Made by a program: the position numbers and the translations under genes | Shown: positions 6,832 through 15,328 of the stretch, piece by piece | How the letters are laid out: each line of letters opens with the position of its first letter | Position numbering within the stretch: position 1 is the stretch's first letter | Assembly: GCA_903921455.1 (NCBI GenBank) | Contig: CAIXPZ010000144.1 | Coordinates: 1 to 22,569, forward strand | Source of the DNA: an uncultured Verrucomicrobia subdivision 3 bacterium | GTDB taxonomy: Bacteria > Verrucomicrobiota > Verrucomicrobiae > Limisphaerales > UBA11358 | Direction of reading: 5' to 3' | DNA: 22,569 bases | The notes under the pieces: generated by a model | Seen by the model: only the letters and a program-made list of their open reading frames with translations | Database searches by the model: none | Told to the model about the DNA's origin: nothing

Positions 6832-7790
6832 AAACCCCGCCTAAAACCATCGTTTTGACCGGGGCCACGGGATTCATCGGCGCGGCGGTGCTGGCGGAAT
6901 TGAACCGCCGCAACCTGCGCCCGCTCGTTTTGCTGCGGCCGGAATCGGACCGCCGCCGGCTGCTGTCGTTGGCCGCAGAAAACACTTTTGTTTTTTCAAA
7001 GCTGGATGAACCGGGCCTAGCTGAAAGATTGCGCGAACAGCAGCCGGACATCTTCATCCATTGCGCCTGGCGTGGCGTGGGCGGCCCGGAACGCAACGCC
7101 GATTTTCAACTGGCGGAGAATGTCCCCTTCACGCTCGCCACCGTGGAACTCGCGGCCACGGCCGGGTGTCGCCAGTGGATCGGGCTTGGTTCGCAGGCGG
7201 AATATGGCAATGCCAACCGCCGGCTGGATGAAGCCGCGCCCACGAACCCCACCACGCTTTACGGCCAGGCCAAGCTGGCCGCCGGCAACGAGGCGTTGGC
7301 GAGGTGTGCCGGAAAAAATCTGGCGGGCGCGTGGCTGCGGGTTTTTTCCACTTACGGTCCCGGCGACCATCCGCATTGGATGATCCCGCATGTCATCCGG
7401 GAATTTTTGCAGGGCGTTGCGCCGCGAGTCACGAAGTGCGAGCAGCAATGGGATTATCTTTTTGTGGCCGACGCCGCTCGCGCCATTGTGAGCGTGGCCG
7501 ACGGTAAAATTTCCGGTGCTTTTAATCTCGGTTCAGGCGCAGCTTGGCCTCTAAAAAAAATCATTGAAACCATCCGTGCGGAATTGAAAACGCCGGTGTC
7601 GCCGGCCTACGGCGCGGTGCCGTATCGGCCGGATCAAGTGATGCACCTGGAGGCGGACATCACGAAACTGTGCGCGGCGACGGGGTGGCGGCCGGAAGTG
7701 GGGCTGGCAGCGGGCTTGCGCGCGACGGTGGTCCATGAAAAGAAGCTTTTTGAAACGGGTGGCACTCTGGTAAAAGAAACCCCGCTGTGA
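6828..7790 (+). CDS. NAD(P)-dependent SDR nucleotide-sugar reductase/epimerase
   Basis: The 320-residue extended short-chain dehydrogenase has the cofactor loop TGATGFIG at residues 11-18, the block GLGSQAEYG at 119-127, and the catalytic Y145-x-x-x-K149 in TTLYGQAKLAAG. GSQAEYG is shared with CDP-abequose synthase and related 4-ketoreductases, so reduction of the C-4 ketone after C-methylation is the likely step. Epimerisation cannot be excluded. The GTG start at 6828 overlaps the C-methyltransferase stop by 4 nt, and the stop overlaps the transketolase start in the same way, so the three proteins are co-translated. The final sugar would be a CDP-activated C-branched 6-deoxyhexose; its stereochemistry is not readable. 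Confidence 0.85.
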   Translation: MKTPPKTIVLTGATGFIGAAVLAELNRRNLRPLVLLRPESDRRRLLSLAAENTFVFSKLDEPGLAERLREQQPDIFIHCAWRGVGGPERNADFQLAENVPFTLATVELAATAGCRQWIGLGSQAEYGNANRRLDEAAPTNPTTLYGQAKLAAGNEALARCAGKNLAGAWLRVFSTYGPGDHPHWMIPHVIREFLQGVAPRVTKCEQQWDYLFVADAARAIVSVADGKISGAFNLGSGAAWPLKKIIETIRAELKTPVSPAYGAVPYRPDQVMHLEADITKLCAATGWRPEVGLAAGLRATVVHEKKLFETGGTLVKETPL

Positions 7791-8599
7791 GCACCGAAAC
7801 GATCCAATTTGCCGCCGCCATCCGCGCCCACGCGGTGCAGATGGTGCATCGCGTCAACGCCTCGCACATCGGCGGCGGGTTGAGCATGACCGATTTGCTG
7901 GCCGTGCTTTACGGCGAAGTTTTGAAATTCGACCCGGCCCAGCCGCAGTTTCCCGACCGGGACCGCTTCATTTTAAGCAAAGGCCACGCGTGTGCCGCGC
8001 TCTATGCGACGCTGGCGTTGAAAGGTTTTTTTTCCGTCGCCGAGCTGGAGCAATTCGGCCGGGACGGCTCGCGCCTGATGACGCATGTCAGCCACAAGGT
8101 TCCGGGCGTTGAATTTTCCACCGGCTCGCTCGGCCACGGGCTTGGTTTCGCCTGCGGCAAGGCGCTCGCGGCCAAGCGCCAGAAAAAAAACTGGCGCGTG
8201 TTCACCATGTTGAGCGACGGCGAGCTGGACGAAGGCTCAAATTGGGAGGCCATCCTGTTCGCGCCGCATCACCGGCTGGACAACCTGGTGGCAATTGTGG
8301 ACTACAACAAAATCCAGAGCCTCGGCAGCGTGAAGGAAGTTTTGGATCTGCATCCGCTGGCGGAAAAATTTCGCGCGTTCAACTGGGCGGTGAGGCAGGT
8401 TGACGGGCACGACCACGATGCGATTGCCGCCGCCTTGAAGACGCTGCCATTTGAGGCCGGCAAGCCAAGCTGCCTGATTGCCGATACCGTCAAAGGGAAG
8501 GGCGTGGATTTCATGGAGGACAAGCTGCTCTGGCACTATCGCACGCCCAATGCCGAGCAGGTCAAAAATGCCCTGGGACAACTGGGGTGCGCGCCATGA
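7787..8599 (+). CDS. Transketolase-like enzyme, N-terminal (TPP-binding) subunit
   Basis: The 270-residue product is the first half of a split transketolase. It holds the thiamine pyrophosphate and metal site: ASHIGGGLSMTDLLAVLYG near the start, SKGHACAALYATLA, GSLGHGLGFACGKALA, and SDGELDEGSNWEA (D144, G145, E146, N152) followed by VDYNKIQSLG. The usual GDGE is SDGE here. Split transketolases occur in many bacteria outside central metabolism. Here the gene is sandwiched by 4-nt overlaps between the SDR gene and the second half, so it belongs to the CDP-sugar operon. A plausible role is transfer of a two-carbon unit to or from a sugar intermediate to make a branched or longer-chain sugar. That role is inference; only the family is certain. 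Confidence 0.9.
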   Translation: MSTETIQFAAAIRAHAVQMVHRVNASHIGGGLSMTDLLAVLYGEVLKFDPAQPQFPDRDRFILSKGHACAALYATLALKGFFSVAELEQFGRDGSRLMTHVSHKVPGVEFSTGSLGHGLGFACGKALAAKRQKKNWRVFTMLSDGELDEGSNWEAILFAPHHRLDNLVAIVDYNKIQSLGSVKEVLDLHPLAEKFRAFNWAVRQVDGHDHDAIAAALKTLPFEAGKPSCLIADTVKGKGVDFMEDKLLWHYRTPNAEQVKNALGQLGCAP

Positions 8600-9489
8600 G
8601 AACCGCCTTTATCAACGAACTGATTTTGCAGGCGCGGCTGCACCCGGAAATTTTCCTCGTGGTGGGCGATCTGGGTTTTTCGGTGGTGGAGCCGTTTGCG
8701 GAGGAATTTCCCGACCGCTACCTGAACGCGGGCGTGGCGGAACAGAACATGACCGGTGTCGCTGCCGGCCTGGCCTCGGAGGGCTATCATGTTTTCACCT
8801 ACTCCATCGCGAATTTTCCCACGCTGCGCTGTCTGGAGCAGATTCGCAACGATGTCGCCTATCACCGCCTGCCCGTGACCGTGGTTTCCGTCGGGGCGGG
8901 CTTCGCCTATGGCAACCTTGGCTACTCCCACCACGCCGTGCAGGACCTCGGCATCCTGCGCTTGCTGCCCGAACTGACCCTCCTCTCGCCCGCCGATCCC
9001 GGCGAGGCGCGCGAATCCATGCAGTGGCTGGCGAACAATCCGTGTCCCTCGTATTTGCGACTCGGCAAGGCCGGCGAAGCGGAACTACATCAGACGCGCG
9101 GGCTGGCGCAGGCACCCTTGAAAATACTTGACGGCAAAAGCGGGGTTGCCTTGGTGGCCACCGGTTCCATTTTGAAAGTGGCGTTGCAAGTGGCGCAGCA
9201 GTTGGGGGAGCAAGGCGTTTCCATCAGCGTGTTCTCCTGCCCGTGGCTGCAGCCGGTGACGGCGGAATTTTTTCAGCCGCTCGCCCGCTTTCAACGGCTC
9301 GTGGTTTTGGAGGAGCATTTGGCGGTTGGCGGGCTGGCCTCGCTCTTGCGCGAACATCTGACCGTCCCAATCCGTTCACTGGCCGTGCCGCCGCCGGCCC
9401 TTGGCCTGGTTGGTTCCCAGGAATACCTGCGGCGACAGGCGGGCCTTGATGCGGCTGGCGTCGTGGCGGCGCTTCGCAGCGTTTTGTGA
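8596..9489 (+). CDS. Transketolase-like enzyme, C-terminal (pyrimidine-binding) subunit
   Basis: The 297-residue product supplies the second half of the enzyme. It contains the pyrimidine-binding domain with RYLNAGVAEQNMTGVAAGLA, in which E49 is the glutamate that activates thiamine pyrophosphate. YSIANFPTLRCLEQIRNDV and SHHAVQDLGILRLLPELT follow, then the C-terminal transketolase domain (VALVATGSILKVALQVAQQL, VVLEEHLAVGGL). The ATG at 8596 overlaps the first subunit's stop as ATGA and gives MRTAFINELILQ; a GTG at 8587 is possible but less likely. It is the last gene of the tight operon, followed by a 175-nt spacer without an obvious terminator. Confidence 0.9.
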   Translation: MRTAFINELILQARLHPEIFLVVGDLGFSVVEPFAEEFPDRYLNAGVAEQNMTGVAAGLASEGYHVFTYSIANFPTLRCLEQIRNDVAYHRLPVTVVSVGAGFAYGNLGYSHHAVQDLGILRLLPELTLLSPADPGEARESMQWLANNPCPSYLRLGKAGEAELHQTRGLAQAPLKILDGKSGVALVATGSILKVALQVAQQLGEQGVSISVFSCPWLQPVTAEFFQPLARFQRLVVLEEHLAVGGLASLLREHLTVPIRSLAVPPPALGLVGSQEYLRRQAGLDAAGVVAALRSVL

Positions 9490-9664
9490 TCTGCGGCCGA
9501 CCTTGCAAATTCCCTCGCCGGCTGGCGCTGGTAATTTGGAGCCTGGGCAAACCGGCTGTTGAAGCATTTCTGCCCGAGCCGGCCCGAGCAACTTTTTTTC
9601 TCCACGGCGTTGACAGGCCAAAATTCTTCTCGACGGTTACGGGCGGCGGCGATAAGGTCATCCC

Positions 9665-10687
9665 ATGAAATCATACACCACCATTAGTGCGATTTTCCTC
9701 GGTCTGTTGGTTTTGAATATTTATTCCCAACCGGTTCAAGCCGCCGCCGACACCAACACAGCCGTCATCCGTTTGACCATTGAACTGCGTGATGGCTCAC
9801 GCGTCGTCGGCCAAAGCGTGGACCAGACCTTGCCTTTTCATTCCATCCTGCTCGGCGACTTGAAGCTGGCCATGAATGACCTCCGCACCATTGATTGCAC
9901 CAGCACCAACACGGCCAAATTGACGACCGCCGGCGGCGATGAGCTGACCGTCAGTTTCGCCCGCGCGGAGCTGCGCCTCAAAACCGGCTTCGGCAAGGTG
10001 GAGCTGCCGGTGAATTCCATCCGCCGCCTCGCGGTGTCGGTGGGGCATCCCGGACAAAAACCGCTCGACGGCCTCGTCGCCCTGTGGTCGGGGGAAGGCA
10101 ACGCCGATGACAGTGTCGGCCAGCGTCACGGCACGCTTCAAAATCAAACCGGGTTTTCTCCCGGCATAGTCGGGCAGGCCTTCGCCTTCCACACCCTCGG
10201 CGAAGGCGTTACCGCGCCGGCCACTGGCCTTCCGGCTGGCACCAGCGACCGGACATTGGATTGCTGGATCTATGTTGATTCTTTTATCCCCGACGAGCCC
10301 ATTATCGCCGGCTACGGAAATTTTGGTGCGGAAGGACAGTGTTATGCTCTCGCCATCAAGCCCGATCACCGGCTGTTTTTTTCCCAATGGGGTGGAACGA
10401 TCTATGGTTCGACCCTTGAGGCGGGCCGTTGGCATAATGTGGCCGTGACCAGTGTGGGCACCACTTCCATCAAGCTCTATGTGGACGGGGTCAACGTGGC
10501 CACCGGAGCTTTGGACTTCAACACGCCGGCGGATGGCCAGTTCCATATCGGCGAACTCAAGGCCTCCTTTGTGGTCCGGCAGTTCATCGGCTTGATTGAC
10601 GAAGTCGCCGTCTATAACCGCGCCCTTGCCGACGACGAGATTAAGGCCATCTACGCGGAGGGCAATCCAGTTTCGTCAACCCATTAA
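9665..10687 (+). CDS. Secreted LamG-domain (concanavalin-like) protein
   Basis: The 340-residue product starts with a signal peptide, with a likely cleavage after VQA at about residue 26. Residues 34-125 form a beta-rich domain that I do not recognise, with IELRDGSRVVGQS and LPVNSIRRLAVS. From about 134 to 333 lies a LamG/jellyroll domain with typical landmarks: GLVALWSGEGNADDSVG at its start, RWHNVAVTSVG in the middle, and GLIDEVAVYNRALADDEIKA at its end. Such domains bind carbohydrates or other proteins outside the cell and are abundant in Verrucomicrobiota and Planctomycetota. The upstream spacer has an AAGG seven bases before the ATG. Its place between sugar-synthesis and assembly genes suggests a role at the surface polysaccharide, but no catalytic residues are visible and the function is unknown. 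Confidence 0.85.
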   Translation: MKSYTTISAIFLGLLVLNIYSQPVQAAADTNTAVIRLTIELRDGSRVVGQSVDQTLPFHSILLGDLKLAMNDLRTIDCTSTNTAKLTTAGGDELTVSFARAELRLKTGFGKVELPVNSIRRLAVSVGHPGQKPLDGLVALWSGEGNADDSVGQRHGTLQNQTGFSPGIVGQAFAFHTLGEGVTAPATGLPAGTSDRTLDCWIYVDSFIPDEPIIAGYGNFGAEGQCYALAIKPDHRLFFSQWGGTIYGSTLEAGRWHNVAVTSVGTTSIKLYVDGVNVATGALDFNTPADGQFHIGELKASFVVRQFIGLIDEVAVYNRALADDEIKAIYAEGNPVSSTH

Positions 10688-10845
10688 AATCCGGCCGCCG
10701 GTTTCCTGCATTTAATCCCGCCTGAGCTGTGCCGATGGTTGCAATCAATTGGCACCGGCCCTATCATTCCGCACCGGCCAGCGCATTGCGAACCGCTTTG
10801 TGGTGGCCACGAAACACCAACAGCCTGACTCATCTTAAAAGCGAC

Positions 10846-11796
10846 ATGAAAACGATCAGCATTGTGACCCCGTGTTTTAACGAGGAGGAAAACGTCCGCG
10901 AACTGGCGGCGCGGGTGGCGCAGGTCTTTGCCGGGCTGCCGCAGTATCAGTATGAACACATCTTCATTGATAACGCCTCCACCGACCAGACCGTGCCCAT
11001 CCTGAAAGAGATTGCCGCCTCGGACCAGCGGGTAAAAATCATCATCAACGCCCGCAATTTCGGCCATATCCGCTCGCCATTCTACGGCCTGCTCCAGGCC
11101 GGCGGCGACGCGGCCATCCTGCTGGTGGCCGATTTTCAAGACCCGCCGGAACTGGTGGTCGAGTTTTTGCGCAAGTGGGAAGAGGGTTTCAAGATTGTCG
11201 TCGCCATTAAAAAAGGCAGCGAGGAGGCCAAGCCCATGTTTGCCGTCCGCCGGCTGTATTACAATCTGGTCAGCCGGTTGTCCGACGTGGAGCTGCTAAA
11301 GGATTTCTACGGCTTCGGCCTGTATGACCGGCGGATTGTTGAAATCCTGCGCACCGTGCCGGATCCCTATCCTTACTTTCGCGGACTGATCTGCGACATT
11401 GGCTTTGAGAAGGCGCGGGTTGAATTCCACCAGCCCGTCCGCAAGCGCGGCATTACCAAGAACAATTTCTACGACCTCTATGATGTGGCGATGCTGGGAA
11501 TGACGAACCATTCCAAGGTGCCCTTGCGCCTGGCCACGATGGTGGGTTTTGCGATGGGTTTTCTGAGCTTGCTGGTGGGGTTGGTCTATCTGGTGGGCAA
11601 GCTGGTGTTCTGGTCGAGTTTTTCCATCGGGGTCGCGCCGATGGTGATTGGGCTGTTCTTCGTCGGCTCGGTTCAGTTGTTCTTCCTCGGCATTGTTGGG
11701 GAATATGTTGGCGCGATCTGCACGCAAGTGCTTAAGCGTCCGCTGGTGATCGAAAAGGAACGTATCAATTTCGACCCGCCAAACCCGAAAGGCTAA
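10846..11796 (+). CDS. GT2 glycosyltransferase, GtrB/ArnC/DPM1-like, with two C-terminal TM helices
   Basis: The 316-residue enzyme has a GT-A domain with SIVTPCFNEEENV (5-17), IDNASTDQT (41-49) and the acidic VADFQDPPEL (D96, D99). Two membrane helices follow at about 231-255 and 262-289, then GIVGEYVGAICTQVLKRP, the usual ending of the family. Relatives transfer one sugar from a nucleotide donor to undecaprenyl phosphate on the cytoplasmic face. The lipid-linked sugar is then used on the outer side to decorate a glycan or lipid A. The frame stays open upstream to 10729, but the match to the family starts at the ATG at 10846. A 158-nt spacer separates it from the LamG gene. The sugar is not readable; a GtrA-type partner is not seen nearby. 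Confidence 0.88.
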   Translation: MKTISIVTPCFNEEENVRELAARVAQVFAGLPQYQYEHIFIDNASTDQTVPILKEIAASDQRVKIIINARNFGHIRSPFYGLLQAGGDAAILLVADFQDPPELVVEFLRKWEEGFKIVVAIKKGSEEAKPMFAVRRLYYNLVSRLSDVELLKDFYGFGLYDRRIVEILRTVPDPYPYFRGLICDIGFEKARVEFHQPVRKRGITKNNFYDLYDVAMLGMTNHSKVPLRLATMVGFAMGFLSLLVGLVYLVGKLVFWSSFSIGVAPMVIGLFFVGSVQLFFLGIVGEYVGAICTQVLKRPLVIEKERINFDPPNPKG

Positions 11797-11812
11797 ATAA
11801 CGCGCTGCCGCG

Positions 11813-11826
11813 CTGCCGCGCGGCAG
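11813..11826. repeat. 14-nt perfect palindrome after the GtrB-like gene
   Basis: CTGCCGCGCGGCAG is self-complementary and follows the stop of the GT2 gene by 16 nt. It is preceded by a direct repeat of CGCGCTGC. There is no following T-tract, so it resembles a GC-rich hairpin and not a complete intrinsic terminator. Confidence 0.4.
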
Positions 11827-11951
11827 GTAAATTCCATACTCTGTTTGAAACCTTTCATTTTTAGAAAATCCCTGCCGTTCGGCTGGACTGCCGGCCACCG
11901 GAAACTGATGCTGCCCGCGATAAAAAAATTGTCGCGGCACCGGATGTTGTG

Positions 11952-13397
11952 ATGCTCAACCGCCTCCACCAATTGCGTCGCTGGGCGGGCGTGGATCGGG
12001 CGGTGTTCTTCACCAATGCCGGCCAAGTGGCTCGGCTGGTCACCGGCCCGATCACCATGGCACTGGTGCTCCGTTACCTGACGCCGGAAATTCAAGGCTA
12101 CTTCTACGCCTTCTCCGGCGTGGTCGCCATGCAGGTTTTTCTGGAGATGGGATTTTCGCAAAACATTCTCCAGTTCGCCTCGCATGAATTTGCGAAACTC
12201 CATTTTACTTCGGCACAAACTTTGGAGGGCGACCCGGTGGCCAAATCCCGCCTTCTCTCGCTCGGCCGGCTGGCCTTTGGCTACTATGCAGTCGCCGCCT
12301 TGATTGTCCTGCTGGCCATCGGCATCGGCGGCCATGTTTTTTTTAGCATTTCGGGAAATCACGGTGTGCATTGGCAGGGAGCTTGGTGGATGATTGCGGT
12401 GGTCGCCGCCTTATCTCTGGCCATCAATCCAGCTTGGGCTTTGCTGGATGGCTGCAATCAGATGGCCGTGAACGCGCGGTTCCGTTTCTGGTCGTCTCTG
12501 GCCGGTTTTGGGGTGAACGCCGCCGCCCTCATCGCGGGGGCCGGCATTTATGCCTCTGCCATCGGCGCAGTCTGTAGCTTGCTGTTTTCCCTCGGCTACC
12601 TTGGTCTGCGCTGGAAATCGTTTCTCCTCCAGTTTCTGGAGCGCCCCCGGCATGGCCGGGTTTCTTGGTCGCAGGAGATATGGCCGTTTCAATGGCGCAT
12701 TGCCGTAAGCTGGATGTCCGGCTATTTCGTTTTTGACATCATCAATCCCGTGGCCTTTTATTTTTGCGGTCCGGTGGACGCGGGGCGTTTGGGCATGAGT
12801 TTTCAGCTCATCCGCATGGTTTCCGGTGTGGCCATGACCTGGGTGACCACCAAGGCGCCTCGGTTCGGCATGTTGATCGCCGGCCGGGCCTGGTCGGAAC
12901 TGGATTCCCTCTGGCGGCGCAGCACGCTGCAGGCTTTTATCATCTGTCTGCTGGGAATGATTTCATTTCTGGCGGCCGTTCAGTATGTCGGCCAGATTTC
13001 GTTCCTGACCGCGATTCCATTTATCGGCCATAACCTGCCCAAAGTTCCGGCACGGCTGGCGCCCTTCGCAGTCAATGCGTGGCTGGGCGGGGCCGCGCTG
13101 GTTCAGCTGTGGATCAGCTCCATGGCGATGGAATTGCGGGCGCACAAGCGCGAGCCCTACATGTGGCTGTCCGTGGCCAATGCCGTTTTGAGCGTGGCCT
13201 TTATTCTGCCGCTCGTGCGATCGGCGGGCATCACGGGCGAGGCCATGGGCTATGCCCTGGCCATCTGGGTCGTCCTGATTCCCGCCTATAAGATTTATTG
13301 CGTCAAGCGCCTGGAATATCGCCGCGCGGCGGACAGCCTCCATCCGCCGGCTGCACCGGTGCTCAAAACCGACCCGGCGGCCGGCAACTTTTCCTAG
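11952..13397 (+). CDS. Wzx-like polysaccharide flippase (MOP superfamily)
   Basis: The 481-residue product is a polytopic membrane protein with roughly a dozen hydrophobic segments spread over its whole length. Its N-terminal part, NAGQVARLVTGPITMALVLR followed by YLTPEIQGYFYAFSGV, has the style of polysaccharide-exporting MOP transporters, as do length and neighbourhood. Such flippases move undecaprenyl-diphosphate-linked repeat units across the inner membrane. A GTG directly before the ATG (11949) is an equal-frame alternative start. The gene lies among glycosyltransferases and upstream of a Wzy/WaaL-like gene, as expected for a Wzx/Wzy-type pathway. Sequence similarity within this family is low, so the exact substrate is unknown. 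The C-terminal tail after the last helix (about 40 residues) is hydrophilic. Confidence 0.75.
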   Translation: MLNRLHQLRRWAGVDRAVFFTNAGQVARLVTGPITMALVLRYLTPEIQGYFYAFSGVVAMQVFLEMGFSQNILQFASHEFAKLHFTSAQTLEGDPVAKSRLLSLGRLAFGYYAVAALIVLLAIGIGGHVFFSISGNHGVHWQGAWWMIAVVAALSLAINPAWALLDGCNQMAVNARFRFWSSLAGFGVNAAALIAGAGIYASAIGAVCSLLFSLGYLGLRWKSFLLQFLERPRHGRVSWSQEIWPFQWRIAVSWMSGYFVFDIINPVAFYFCGPVDAGRLGMSFQLIRMVSGVAMTWVTTKAPRFGMLIAGRAWSELDSLWRRSTLQAFIICLLGMISFLAAVQYVGQISFLTAIPFIGHNLPKVPARLAPFAVNAWLGGAALVQLWISSMAMELRAHKREPYMWLSVANAVLSVAFILPLVRSAGITGEAMGYALAIWVVLIPAYKIYCVKRLEYRRAADSLHPPAAPVLKTDPAAGNFS

Positions 13398-13448
13398 CTT
13401 CCAGCCGTGGAAGAATATATTGATAAAAGCGCCCAGTCCGTCAGCCGA

Positions 13449-14489
13449 ATGAAATCCGATTCCGCCATCCTGACCATTGCCATCCCGACCTACAATCGCG
13501 CCGCCAAGCTGCAGGCGCAATTGGAGCGGCTGATGCCGCAGTTGACCCCGGAAGTCCGGCTCTGCGTTTATGACAACGCCAGCCCGGATCATACGCGGGA
13601 GGTAGTGGCCCAATTCCCCGGCGTCGCCTATTTCCGGGCGGCCACCAATTGCGGCGCGAGCCGGAATTTTTTCTGTTGCTTTGAAGGCTGCGCCACGGAA
13701 TGGCTCTGGCTATTGGGCGATGATGATTTGGTCACCCCCACCGTGGTGCCGGATTTGCTGGCCGTCCTCCGTCACGAAACCGCAGATTTTGTGCATATGA
13801 ACTTTTGTGAGCAGCCTTATGCGCGCGATGAGGTCGTCACGGATTTGCCGGCGCTGTTCCAGCACTCCAATTTTAGCGCGCTGCTGTGGAACACGAGCGG
13901 CATGTATCGGATACGTTCCTTCCGCCCGCTGTTCCGACTTTACAACGAAAGCATGTCCACCTGGGCCGCCCACATGGTCATGGTGCTGGGTTTGCTGGAA
14001 TCCCAAAAAGGCAAGGTGCATTTGTCTCCCCTCAAGCTGACGGTGCCCGCGCCAACGCGCATTCATTGGTCCACCGTGGAAGGTTTGCTGCGCTTCAGCC
14101 GCGTCCCGGACTGTTTGCAGCGGCCCGCCAGTCAGCGGCTCGTCGCGGCCAGCATCTACCCCGGCCTTTTTAACAAATTGATGTTGTGGGGCCTGCGGGA
14201 AACCAGCACCGCCGACCAAATCCGCCGCTGGCAGCGGATGGGTTCCCAGGCCCGCTTCCATCTCCAGGCCCATCGCGCCAGCGGGGTTGTGAGCCATGTG
14301 TTCCGAAACTGGCATCGGGCGGGCCAGCGCCGGGCGACTTGGCAACTGGCGCAGCAGGCAATTCAGATCAGGCTTTTGAGCTGGTGTCCGGTTGCGCTGT
14401 TTCATGTTCTGGCCCGATGCCTGCCTTTGGAGAAAAGTGTGCGGGAGAATCACTACAACCAGCGCAAACAATATGCGACTTATGGTTGA
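13449..14489 (+). CDS. GT2 family glycosyltransferase (GT-A fold)
   Basis: The 346-residue soluble enzyme opens with ILTIAIPTYNRAAKLQAQL, followed by CVYDNASPDHT and the donor/metal-binding GDDDLVTPTVV with D91-D93. It thus has a full GT-A nucleotide-sugar domain. The C-terminal half is basic (WQRMGSQARFHLQAHR and RNWHRAGQRRATWQ), which may hold it at the membrane near its lipid-linked acceptor. The ATG at 13449 places the conserved beta strand seven residues from the start. A GTG at 13407, 9 nt after the flippase stop, would add 14 residues and is a real alternative. It probably adds one sugar to the growing repeat unit; donor and linkage cannot be read. Confidence 0.8.
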   Translation: MKSDSAILTIAIPTYNRAAKLQAQLERLMPQLTPEVRLCVYDNASPDHTREVVAQFPGVAYFRAATNCGASRNFFCCFEGCATEWLWLLGDDDLVTPTVVPDLLAVLRHETADFVHMNFCEQPYARDEVVTDLPALFQHSNFSALLWNTSGMYRIRSFRPLFRLYNESMSTWAAHMVMVLGLLESQKGKVHLSPLKLTVPAPTRIHWSTVEGLLRFSRVPDCLQRPASQRLVAASIYPGLFNKLMLWGLRETSTADQIRRWQRMGSQARFHLQAHRASGVVSHVFRNWHRAGQRRATWQLAQQAIQIRLLSWCPVALFHVLARCLPLEKSVRENHYNQRKQYATYG

Positions 14490-14541
14490 GACGTTTGACC
14501 GCCCGCCAAATTTTGCCGAAAATTATTGACCCAAATTTCTC

Positions 14542-15321
14542 ATGGACCAAACCCTTCCTAAAAGTGACCCCGCCGCGTCGCTTTCCCAAATGCTCGATAG
14601 CGATGACTATACCCGGCAACGGTTGCAGCCGTCGCCTGCGCATCCGCACTACCTGCATCAGGTGGATTTGCTGAAGGCGCTGCGCCCCTTTGCCACCGCC
14701 CAGCCGGTGCGCCTGCTCGACTACGGCTGCGGCGGGTCGCCGTATCGCTCGCTGTTTCCCAACAGTGATTATGTCCGCGCTGATTTTACGCCGTGTGCGG
14801 GGCTGGATTTTTTGCTGCCCGCTGACTCGTCGCTGCCCGCGAGCGTGCCGGCGTTTGACTTGATTCTTTCCACCCAGGTATTGGAACACGTCTCCCAGCC
14901 AGCGCACTATGTCGCGGAATGTTTTCGCGTTTTGAAACCGGGCGGGCGGCTGGTGCTCACCACGCACGGGCTGTTTGAAGACCACGGCTGCCCCTACGAT
15001 TTCAACCGCTGGACGGCCGACGGACTGCAACTGCTGTTGCAGGCGGCTGGATTCAAGGTGCTGCAAACGCAGAAGCTCACCTGCGGTCCGCGCGCCGTCA
15101 GCTTTTTTGTGAACGTCAATATCGGTGGTCTGCGGGCGCCCAAAACCTCGCTCTTCGGATTCGGCTTGTGGCTGTTTCGCGGTCTCTGGCGGTTGTCGCC
15201 AACCTGGCTCAACCGTTCCGCCAACCGGTATTTTGCCGCGCACGGAGTGGTGAATGCCGAGGTGCCTAACAACCACACCTACATCGCCCTGTTGATTCAC
15301 GCCGAGCGGCCGCTGGCCTAG
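14542..15321 (+). CDS. Class I SAM-dependent methyltransferase
   Basis: The 259-residue product has a methyltransferase fold of the Methyltransf_11 type. The SAM-binding motif I is LLDYGCGGSPYRSLFP, an acidic strand end follows in YVRADFTP, motif IV is FDLILSTQVLEHV, and a post-motif LKPGGRLVLTTHG is also present. The active region DHGCPYDFNRWTADGLQLLL resembles methyltransferases found in sugar and polysaccharide clusters. A hydrophobic stretch in GFGLWLFRGLWRL may touch the membrane. It is followed after 7 nt by a GT8-like gene, so the two are likely co-transcribed. O-methylation of a sugar residue, as a modification or a chain-end cap, is a reasonable guess. The target is not shown by the sequence. 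Confidence 0.85.
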   Translation: MDQTLPKSDPAASLSQMLDSDDYTRQRLQPSPAHPHYLHQVDLLKALRPFATAQPVRLLDYGCGGSPYRSLFPNSDYVRADFTPCAGLDFLLPADSSLPASVPAFDLILSTQVLEHVSQPAHYVAECFRVLKPGGRLVLTTHGLFEDHGCPYDFNRWTADGLQLLLQAAGFKVLQTQKLTCGPRAVSFFVNVNIGGLRAPKTSLFGFGLWLFRGLWRLSPTWLNRSANRYFAAHGVVNAEVPNNHTYIALLIHAERPLA

Positions 15322-15328
15322 GAAATTT

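Noticed and set aside
9610..9638. TTGACA at 9610-9615 as a -35 box for the LamG gene
   Set aside because: No acceptable -10 hexamer lies 16-18 nt downstream (ACGGTT or CGGTTA); a single hexamer is not enough.
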